NCBI RefSeq assembly: GCF_006476045.1
Contig: NZ_SRZY01000006.1
Span: forward strand, 1-41,927
Direction: 5' to 3'
DNA: 41,927 nucleotides
From: Sphingobacterium lumbrici
Lineage (GTDB): Bacteria > Bacteroidota > Bacteroidia > Sphingobacteriales > Sphingobacteriaceae
Positions 7,109 to 13,996 of this stretch are shown piece by piece. The stretch's first letter is position 1; each line of letters begins with the position of its first letter. The translations under genes were made by a program, and so were the position numbers. The notes below the pieces were generated by a model. It saw nothing but the letters and a program-made list of their open reading frames with translations. It was not told the origin of the DNA and made no database searches.

Positions 7109-8302
7109 TTATGTATTTTGTAGAAAGGTCATTTTAAACATAGCTCCCTGATTGATTGCAGATTGGTATTCCAGATTGCCTCCCATCAGTTTTACATATC
7201 TTTTAACGATATTCAGACCCAAACCCGTCCCCGGAATATTACCGGTATTATGTGCTCTAAAAAACGGTTCGAACAAATTTACTTGGTCTTCTTGCGGAAT
7301 ACCGATGCCATTATCCTTAACAATGATCGTACAGACATCTTCGTTAATCTCTGTCGAAAACTCAATAAAAGTATCCTCGCCTGAATATTTTACAGCATTA
7401 GAAATCAGATTAATAATGCTGTTTTTTAAAAGATGTTGATCCAACAAAAATTCAGCTTTCGATCCGGTATGTTGATAAACGATAAGTTGATTCGTTTTGC
7501 ATATCATTTGCATTTCTTCCGTAATTTCTTCCCCCAGATGAACCAGATTAATAACTCTATTATTTACCGCTACAACTCCGGCTTCGAGCTTTTCTAAAGA
7601 TAAAAAATCGTTCAGTATATTATTTAACAGCTGAACGGCTCCTTTAATACGAGCCGTATGTTTTTTTACCGCCGGAAAGTCAGGTCGTTCAATATATTTT
7701 TCGATCAATGAAGCTGAAAGCTGCACAGAACTTAATGGTGTCCGGAATTCATGAGAAGCCATCGACACAAATCTGGACTTCAATTGGTTGAGTTCCTTTT
7801 CTTTTTCCAGAGAAGTACTCACATCTGCCTTTGCCCGCTCCAATTCCGAAACCAAACTAATTAGATTTTTGGTACGTTCACGAACAATCTCTTCCAATTC
7901 CAGGGTATGTTGCAATAAGCGATCCTCAGCCTGTTTTTCTTTTGTCAAGTCATGAATAAAGCCCGTAAAAATACTTTTATCTTTATAGAACACTTCGCTC
8001 ACAGCCAAACGGAAAGGGAATGTCGTCCCATCTTTCTTTTTTCCCCTAACCTCACGACCAATACCTATAATCTTCTTCCGGCCTGTTGTTTTATAATTGT
8101 GAATATAGCCATCGTGATTACTTCTATCAGGTTCAGGCATCAGTATAGAGACATTGTTTCCAATTACTTCGGAAGCTTCATAACCAAAAAGTTCGAGTGC
8201 CGCCGGATTAATGGATTCTACTACTCCCCTACTATCAATCGTAATTATACCATCGATAGCCGTATCAATGATGGCCTCTAATAATCTTGCGGTCTCTAAC
8301 AC
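7109..8302 (-). CDS. FixL-like heme-PAS sensor histidine kinase
   Basis: A 397-residue soluble kinase with no membrane helices. PAS domain at 8-125, coiled coil at about 125-175, HisKA with H184 (FVSMASHEFRTPL), and an ATPase domain with N302, D330-N-G and GTGLG at 358-362. The PAS domain reads like rhizobial FixL. MPEPDRSNHDGY puts H63 at the FixL proximal heme ligand (BjFixL H200). R83 in IIGIGR sits at FixL R220 (oxygen contact), L99 at L236 and V101 at I238, with spacing fully conserved; FixL H214 is K77 here. An oxygen-sensing role is therefore likely. The start is GTG, 1 nt after the ettA stop, and no other in-frame start precedes the PAS domain. Confidence 0.88.
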   Translation of the reverse strand: MLETARLLEAIIDTAIDGIITIDSRGVVESINPAALELFGYEASEVIGNNVSILMPEPDRSNHDGYIHNYKTTGRKKIIGIGREVRGKKKDGTTFPFRLAVSEVFYKDKSIFTGFIHDLTKEKQAEDRLLQHTLELEEIVRERTKNLISLVSELERAKADVSTSLEKEKELNQLKSRFVSMASHEFRTPLSSVQLSASLIEKYIERPDFPAVKKHTARIKGAVQLLNNILNDFLSLEKLEAGVVAVNNRVINLVHLGEEITEEMQMICKTNQLIVYQHTGSKAEFLLDQHLLKNSIINLISNAVKYSGEDTFIEFSTEINEDVCTIIVKDNGIGIPQEDQVNLFEPFFRAHNTGNIPGTGLGLNIVKRYVKLMGGNLEYQSAINQGAMFKMTFLQNT

Positions 8303-8303
8303 G

Positions 8304-9986
8304 TTACTTTACTAATTTCTTATATTTAATACGTTTCGGTCCTGTATCTCCTAAGCGCTTTTTACGATTTTCTTCGTATTCTGTATAATTTCCTTCAAAG
8401 AAGTACACTTGTGAATCACCTTCAAAAGCAAGAATATGTGTACAAATACGATCTAAAAACCATCTATCATGCGAAATGATTACCGCACATCCTCCAAAAT
8501 TTTCAAGTCCTTCTTCCAGGGCACGCAACGTATTCACATCAATATCGTTGGTAGGCTCATCCAACAGCAAAACATTCGAAGCGTTTTTCAATGTAATTGC
8601 CAGATGTACACGATTTCGTTCCCCTCCCGAAAGCACGCCGACTTTCTTTTGTTGATCTGCACCATTGAAGTTGAACTTCGAAACATAAGCTCTGGAATTG
8701 GTCGGACGGTTACCCAATAAAATATTGTCGTTGCCCTCTGTTATATTCTCCCAAACCGACTTATCCGGGTCGAGATCATTATGCAATTGATCCACATATC
8801 CCAATACAACCGTTTCTCCAACTTTAAACGTACCCGTATCCGGCACTTCCTGCCCTGTTATCAATCGGAAAAGCGTTGTTTTACCTGCACCATTAGGGCC
8901 AATAATTCCTACAATTCCGGCCGGAGGTAACGAGAAACTCAAGTTTTCGAATAAAATACGATCTCCATACGATTTGGAAATATTATTTGCTTCAATAACC
9001 ACATTGCCCAATCGCGGTCCCGGCGGAATGAAAAGTTCTAGTTTCTCTTCGCGTTCTTTTGTCTCCTCCGAAGCTAATTTTTCGTAATTATGAAGACGGG
9101 CTTTAGATTTGGCATGTCGCGCTTTAGGGGCCATTTTCACCCACTCCAATTCCCGTTCGAGTGTTTTCTGACGTTTTGTTTCTTGCTTTTCCTCTTGTGC
9201 TAACCGCTTTGATTTTTGATCCAGCCAAGAGGAATAATTTCCTTTCCAGGGGATTCCTTCTCCTCGATCCAATTCAAGAATCCAACCTGCAACGTTATCC
9301 AAGAAGTACCTATCGTGCGTTACTGCAATTACAGTTCCTTTATATTGTTTCAAATGCTGTTCTAACCAATCGATCGATTCGGCATCCAGGTGATTGGTCG
9401 GTTCATCCAACAGCAACACATCCGGTTCCTGAAGCAACAAACGACACAATGCCACCCTTCTACGCTCTCCTCCTGACAGATTGGCAATTTTCGCATCTGG
9501 CTCCGGACAACGCAAAGCATCCATGGCACGCTCCAGTTTACTATCTAACTCCCAAGCATTTGTTGCATCAATTTTATCTTGAAGCTCACCTTGGCGGGCC
9601 AATAATCTATCCATTTCATCTGGATTTTCGTAAACTTCAGGAAGACCGAATTTTTCATTGATATCTTCGTACTCTTTTAAGGTCGCCGTTATTTCAGCAA
9701 CACCTTCTTCTACAATCTCCCGTACTGTTTTTTCGGCATCTAATTCGGGTTCCTGCGCCAGGTAACCCACAGAATACCCTGGAGAAAACACCACTTCACC
9801 CTGATAAGATTTATCAAGACCGGCAATAATCTTCAACACCGAAGATTTACCGGAACCATTCAAACCGATGACACCAATTTTGGCACCATAGAAGAACGAT
9901 AAATATATGTTTTTTAAAACTTGTTTTTGAGGGGGATAAATTTTATTTACCCCAGCCATAGAAAAGATTATTTTTTCGTCAGACAT
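8304..9986 (-). CDS. ettA: EttA, energy-dependent translational throttle (ABC-F ATPase)
   Basis: ABC-F protein that binds the ribosomal E site and gates entry into elongation according to ATP/ADP ratio. The 560 residues contain two ABC domains. The first has Walker A GLNGSGKSS (41-49), signature SGGERRR (171-177) and LLLDEPTNHLDAESIDWLE. The second has Walker A GPNGAGKTT (363-371), signature LSGGERNRV and LLLDEPTNDIDVNTL. They are joined by a basic, helical P-site tRNA interaction linker (about 250-315). There are no membrane segments, as expected for ABC-F. Length and the starting motif fit EttA closely. It is the first gene of a probable three-gene transcript with the sensor kinase and its regulator. 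Confidence 0.95.
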   Translation of the reverse strand: MSDEKIIFSMAGVNKIYPPQKQVLKNIYLSFFYGAKIGVIGLNGSGKSSVLKIIAGLDKSYQGEVVFSPGYSVGYLAQEPELDAEKTVREIVEEGVAEITATLKEYEDINEKFGLPEVYENPDEMDRLLARQGELQDKIDATNAWELDSKLERAMDALRCPEPDAKIANLSGGERRRVALCRLLLQEPDVLLLDEPTNHLDAESIDWLEQHLKQYKGTVIAVTHDRYFLDNVAGWILELDRGEGIPWKGNYSSWLDQKSKRLAQEEKQETKRQKTLERELEWVKMAPKARHAKSKARLHNYEKLASEETKEREEKLELFIPPGPRLGNVVIEANNISKSYGDRILFENLSFSLPPAGIVGIIGPNGAGKTTLFRLITGQEVPDTGTFKVGETVVLGYVDQLHNDLDPDKSVWENITEGNDNILLGNRPTNSRAYVSKFNFNGADQQKKVGVLSGGERNRVHLAITLKNASNVLLLDEPTNDIDVNTLRALEEGLENFGGCAVIISHDRWFLDRICTHILAFEGDSQVYFFEGNYTEYEENRKKRLGDTGPKRIKYKKLVK

Positions 9987-10026
9987 AGATCTAAGTCAAT
10001 ATTTTCAATAAAAATCACTTACCTCT

Positions 10027-10034
10027 CAAAGGTA
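10027..10034 (-). promoter_or_regulatory. Candidate minus-7 box TACCTTTG for ettA and the kinase/regulator genes
   Basis: The minus strand reads TACCTTTG, a full TAnnTTTG match, about 40 bp upstream of the ettA ATG. A T-rich TTTA lies roughly 19 nt further upstream, near the expected minus-33 position. The 254-bp region between ettA and clpC is divergent, so it should hold promoters for both. Confidence 0.5.
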
Positions 10035-10191
10035 TTAAATTTACTCCGCTAAATAAAACGTGATGTCGCATTAATTCTGCCTCATTCGTTTACTCTACGT
10101 GTCTACAGCTGACAATTTGACTATTATCAGCTATGGCGTGATTGTTGATAAATTATAGAAAATAATAAGGCCGGATTTTATAATTATTTCC

Positions 10192-10199
10192 TACATTTA
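10192..10199 (+). promoter_or_regulatory. Weak candidate minus-7 box TACATTTA for clpC
   Basis: TACATTTA matches seven of the eight positions of TAnnTTTG and lies 41 nt upstream of the clpC ATG. An AGAAAGG purine run at about 10225-10231 could act as a ribosome binding site. No HrcA-type CIRCE repeat or CtsR-like direct repeat is visible in the region. Confidence 0.3.
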
Positions 10200-10240
10200 T
10201 AACATCCTTAACTTATTTTAATACAGAAAGGTAATTATCC

Positions 10241-12790
10241 ATGGAAGCAAAATTCTCACCAAGAGTAAAAGATGTGATCTCATATAGCCGCGAAGAAGCT
10301 TTACGCCTTCGCCACGACTATATTGGCACGGAGCATCTTTTGCTAGGGCTGATCCGAGAAGGTGATGGTGTAGCGATTAAAATACTTAGAAATCTTACTA
10401 TAGACACCGGAGCAATACGCCAATCGATAGAAGATGCCGTAAAAGGCTCTTCTATTTCAAGAGCACCGATCGGAAATATGCCATTGACAAAGCAAGCAGA
10501 AAAAGTTCTCAAAATAACATATTTGGAAGCTAAAATTTTCAAAAGTGACATTATCGGAACCGAGCATTTATTATTGGCTATTCTACGCGATGAAGACAAC
10601 ATTGCGTCTCAGATATTGCAACAATATAATGTATCATACGACTTGTTCAAAAACGAAGTGGAGCAAAATAAAACGACGGTAACCGATGAGGCTCCGGGTT
10701 CTCCTGCGAATGATGATGACTATGCCGAAGAAGAAAACTTCTCTGCACCTAAGAAAGTATCGGACATTAAATCTAAAACTCCGGTTTTAGACAATTTTGG
10801 CCGCGATTTGACCCGAGCAGCAGAAGATGGCAAGTTAGATCCCATTGTTGGCCGTGAAAAAGAGATCGAACGTGTCTCTCAGATTCTTTCCCGCCGTAAA
10901 AAGAATAATCCTATTCTGATCGGTGAGCCAGGAGTTGGTAAATCGGCTATTGCTGAAGGTCTCGCTTTGCGTATTGTACAACGTAAAGTTTCACGTGTAC
11001 TGTTCAACAAACGCGTGGTTACGTTAGATCTTGCTTCTTTGGTAGCAGGCACTAAATATAGAGGGCAATTTGAAGAACGCATGAAAGCCGTTATGAATGA
11101 ATTGGAAAAATCTCCGGATGTGATCCTTTTCATTGATGAGATTCATACTATCGTAGGTGCTGGTGGTGCATCAGGCTCTTTAGACGCATCCAATATGTTC
11201 AAACCAGCTTTAGCAAGAGGCGAAATTCAATGTATCGGCGCAACAACATTGGATGAATATCGTCAGTTTATTGAAAAAGATGGTGCTTTAGATCGTCGTT
11301 TCCAAAAGGTAATGATCGAACCGGCTAGTCATGACGAAACGATTGAAATCTTAAACCGTATCAAAGACAAATACGAAGAACATCACAATGTTAATTATAC
11401 ACCCGAAGCAATCAACGCTTGTGTGACATTAACAACACGCTATATCACGGATCGTTTTTTACCGGACAAAGCTATTGATGCATTGGATGAGGCCGGTTCA
11501 CGGGTGCATTTGACAAATATTCACGTACCACAATCGATTTTGGATATTGAAGAAAAAATCGAGGAGGTAAAAGTAGAGAAAAACAAAGTAGTTCGTTCTC
11601 AAAAATATGAAGAAGCAGCTAAACTTCGTGATACAGAGAAAAAACTTCTCGAAGAGCTAGAACGTGAAAAAACGGCTTGGGAAGCGGAAACAAAAACCAA
11701 ACGTTATGAGGTAACGGAAGATAATGTAGCCGAAGTCGTATCCATGATGACCGGTATTCCGGTACAGCGGGTAAGCCAATCCGATAGCCAAAAGCTATTG
11801 AACATGGGCGATTCGATGAAAGATAGAATTATCGGTCAGGATGATGCTGTTCAAAAGTTAGTAAAAGCGATTCAGCGCACACGTGCAGGGTTAAAAGATC
11901 CTAAAAAACCGATTGGTTCGTTTATCTTTTTAGGCCCCACCGGTGTTGGTAAAACGGAATTAGCAAAAGAACTTGCGCGATTCATGTTTGATTCCGAAGA
12001 TTCATTGATTCAGGTCGACATGAGTGAGTATATGGAAAAATTTGCCGTTTCTCGTTTGGTTGGAGCGCCTCCGGGATATGTGGGATATGAAGAAGGCGGA
12101 CAGTTGACCGAGAAGGTACGCCGTAAACCGTATTCCGTTGTATTATTAGATGAAATCGAAAAAGCTCACCCCGATGTATTCAATTTATTACTTCAAGTGC
12201 TAGATGAAGGTCAATTGACCGATAGCTTGGGTCGTAAAGTAGATTTCCGTAATACGATCATCATTATGACTTCTAATATTGGTGTACGCCAATTAAAAGA
12301 ATTTGGTCAAGGTGTCGGCTTCACCACTGCAGCAAAAGAAAATCAAGCGGATGCACATTCACGAGGTGTGATTGAAACCGCATTGAAACGTGCCTTCGCT
12401 CCAGAATTTTTAAATCGTATTGATGATGTAATTGTTTTCAATTCATTAACAAAAGAGAATATATTCAAAATTATCGATATCGAACTGAAATCTTTATTTG
12501 GTAGAATCGAAGCATTGGGTCATACCATCGAATTGACACCCAAAGCAAAAGAACATATTGCAGAAAAAGGGTACGACACAAATTTCGGAGCCCGCCCATT
12601 GAAACGTGCTATTCAGAAATATTTAGAAGATCCTATTGCAGAAGAAATTCTGAAAGGAGAATTAAAAACCAATGCAGTTTTGTATGTCGATTATGATGAA
12701 GACAAAAAAGACATCATAGTCAAGGGACAGTCTGCTGATGACGATGACAATTCTGTTTCATCCGATCTAAAAGGCAAAAATAACAAATAA
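10241..12790 (+). CDS. clpC: ClpC, AAA+ unfoldase of the Clp protease
   Basis: ATP-dependent unfoldase that feeds substrates to ClpP in the cytoplasm. The 849 residues contain two Clp N-repeats (1-145), a first AAA+ module with Walker A GEPGVGKSA (228-236) and VILFIDEIHT, a UVR-like coiled-coil insert (SQKYEEAAKLRDTE), a second AAA+ module with GPTGVGKTE and VVLLDEIEKAHPD, and a C-terminal D2-small domain. The UVR insert within the middle domain distinguishes ClpC from ClpA and ClpB. The acidic tail (DDDD near the end) is unremarkable. It is probably monocistronic: a strong terminator follows directly, and the next gene converges on it. Confidence 0.95.
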   Translation: MEAKFSPRVKDVISYSREEALRLRHDYIGTEHLLLGLIREGDGVAIKILRNLTIDTGAIRQSIEDAVKGSSISRAPIGNMPLTKQAEKVLKITYLEAKIFKSDIIGTEHLLLAILRDEDNIASQILQQYNVSYDLFKNEVEQNKTTVTDEAPGSPANDDDYAEEENFSAPKKVSDIKSKTPVLDNFGRDLTRAAEDGKLDPIVGREKEIERVSQILSRRKKNNPILIGEPGVGKSAIAEGLALRIVQRKVSRVLFNKRVVTLDLASLVAGTKYRGQFEERMKAVMNELEKSPDVILFIDEIHTIVGAGGASGSLDASNMFKPALARGEIQCIGATTLDEYRQFIEKDGALDRRFQKVMIEPASHDETIEILNRIKDKYEEHHNVNYTPEAINACVTLTTRYITDRFLPDKAIDALDEAGSRVHLTNIHVPQSILDIEEKIEEVKVEKNKVVRSQKYEEAAKLRDTEKKLLEELEREKTAWEAETKTKRYEVTEDNVAEVVSMMTGIPVQRVSQSDSQKLLNMGDSMKDRIIGQDDAVQKLVKAIQRTRAGLKDPKKPIGSFIFLGPTGVGKTELAKELARFMFDSEDSLIQVDMSEYMEKFAVSRLVGAPPGYVGYEEGGQLTEKVRRKPYSVVLLDEIEKAHPDVFNLLLQVLDEGQLTDSLGRKVDFRNTIIIMTSNIGVRQLKEFGQGVGFTTAAKENQADAHSRGVIETALKRAFAPEFLNRIDDVIVFNSLTKENIFKIIDIELKSLFGRIEALGHTIELTPKAKEHIAEKGYDTNFGARPLKRAIQKYLEDPIAEEILKGELKTNAVLYVDYDEDKKDIIVKGQSADDDDNSVSSDLKGKNNK

Positions 12791-12793
12791 AAG

Positions 12794-12827
12794 AAAACGC
12801 CGTTCAATTCAATTTGAGCGGCGTTTT
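12794..12827. terminator. Terminator between clpC and the 2H phosphoesterase gene
   Basis: AAAACGCCG (12794-12802) pairs with CGGCGTTTT (12819-12827). Five further inner pairs give a 14-bp stem, with a 6-nt loop. Flanking A and T runs make it usable in both directions, as expected between convergent genes. Confidence 0.85.
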
Positions 12828-12847
12828 ACAGTATAATATATCTGCTC

Positions 12848-13414
12848 CTAAAACAGGGACAATTGCCCCTCCTTCCTATTTTTATTTCCGAACGAAAACC
12901 GCTGCATTATCTCGTACTGCCCTTTATCCGGATTAAATTTGCGCAAGGAGAAACTATCACAAAAAAAACTTTTGTCGATATGCGTAAATAACTTCTTCGA
13001 TACAATCATTTTATCTTCATCCAGTTTACGCGCTATCGTAATATGCGGATCATTACCCTTGTCGCTTAATCCAACGATGTACGGCCTGAGATGGTTAATT
13101 ACCCGGCGAAATATATCTTTCAAATAGGCCTTGGAATATAAAGAAGGCTCTATGAAAAATGTATGTTGCTTGTAATAATTAAAACCACTCAAATAAACAT
13201 ATTGAGCCTTTTCAAATTCCGCCAAATGAATGAGTTTTGTCTTAATTTTTTCAATATCAACTTCATCAGATTCAAATTCAAATTCACATATACTAATATG
13301 TGCTAAAGAATTGACACTAGCATACCATCCAATTTTTTGCTCCAATTTCTTTTTCAAATCCTTTACGTAATCTATAAAGTCTATACCCGGATGTATGACT
13401 ACTGAATATTTCAT
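12848..13414 (-). CDS. 2H phosphoesterase superfamily protein (LigT / 2'-5' RNA ligase-like)
   Basis: A 188-residue protein with the two H-x-S/T-h motifs of the 2H phosphoesterase fold: HISI in NSLAHISICEF (about residue 59) and HITI in GNDPHITIARKL (about residue 124). The spacing of about 65 residues is typical of bacterial LigT-like proteins. Such enzymes hydrolyse or ligate 2'-5' or cyclic phosphodiesters in RNA or nucleotides; the natural substrate is usually unknown. The C-terminal basic stretch ends in QLSLF. It faces clpC across a shared terminator, and no partner genes for RNA repair are present. Confidence 0.82.
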   Translation of the reverse strand: MKYSVVIHPGIDFIDYVKDLKKKLEQKIGWYASVNSLAHISICEFEFESDEVDIEKIKTKLIHLAEFEKAQYVYLSGFNYYKQHTFFIEPSLYSKAYLKDIFRRVINHLRPYIVGLSDKGNDPHITIARKLDEDKMIVSKKLFTHIDKSFFCDSFSLRKFNPDKGQYEIMQRFSFGNKNRKEGQLSLF

Positions 13415-13563
13415 GCTAAAAAATGTACTTTCTACAATATAGTAATATTGTACAACAAAACCTCATTTTCATCCAGTGCTAAAGACATAACGATCAATTT
13501 CAACAGATAAAAAGAGTTGCCTTTTTTGACGAAATTTTGATTGAATATTTTAAGAGAGCTATT

Positions 13564-13697
13564 TTACGATTCTTTTTTTGATTTCTTAGGGAATCCTGAA
13601 CCGAAAATTATATCCCACAAGTAAGAGCTCACCCCAAATCCCTTTTCCGGGTCAGAATAATGATGCAACATCTGATGATCTTTTATTTTCTTGAATA
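13564..13697 (-). pseudogene. 3' remnant of a sterol desaturase / fatty acid hydroxylase gene
   Basis: The last 44 codons of a gene remain, reading DHQMLHHYSDPEKGFGVSS, then YLWDIIFGSGFPKK and a TAA stop. The HHYSDPEKGFGVSS-x-x-WD pattern is the C-terminal histidine box of the membrane-bound fatty acid hydroxylase / sterol desaturase family. The fragment ends exactly at the boundary of the 179-bp MITE at 13698. Nothing on the far side of the MITE continues the protein, so the 5' part was lost or moved when, or after, the element inserted. The MITE happens to read through in frame into the remnant, giving a meaningless hybrid frame. Confidence 0.7.
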
Positions 13698-13876
13698 ACC
13701 CGTTGTGCATTATTACTTCAAAACTGTCATCCTGACGATAGGAAGCCTGCCTGACGGCAGTCAGGGATCTAAAGATCGGGTTATAGATGGTTATCTTCGA
13801 TGAGCTCCCTGAGGTCGGTTCGACTTCGCTCAACATGACATTAAAGCGTTTTACGATTTCATAATGCACAACGGGT
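13698..13876 (-). mobile_element. 179-bp MITE, copy 1
   Basis: The perfect 16-bp terminal inverted repeats ACCCGTTGTGCATTAT flank a non-coding core. The core contains the 44-bp cassette (13725-13768) and a second hairpin carrying the TCGACTTCGCTCAACATGACA-type repeat. Copy 2 at 20415-20593 has the same length, lies in the opposite orientation, and differs by only a handful of bases, so spread was recent. No clear target duplication flanks this copy. It abuts the fatty acid hydroxylase remnant. Confidence 0.85.
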
Positions 13877-13996
13877 ATTAATAAAATACATCTATATGGA
13901 ATTATGATTTGTATCCGAACTTAACAAAGATTTTCTTAATTTTACCCCAATTGAAACAAACAATTTTTAATTGGAGACAATTAGTAAACAGCTTAA

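Noticed and set aside
13702..13869. Open frame starting MHYEIVKRFNVMLSEVEP, present in both orientations near 13.8 kb and 20.5 kb
   Set aside because: It lies wholly within the two MITE copies, is built from hairpin repeats, and at copy 1 merely runs into the fatty acid hydroxylase remnant. It is not a gene.
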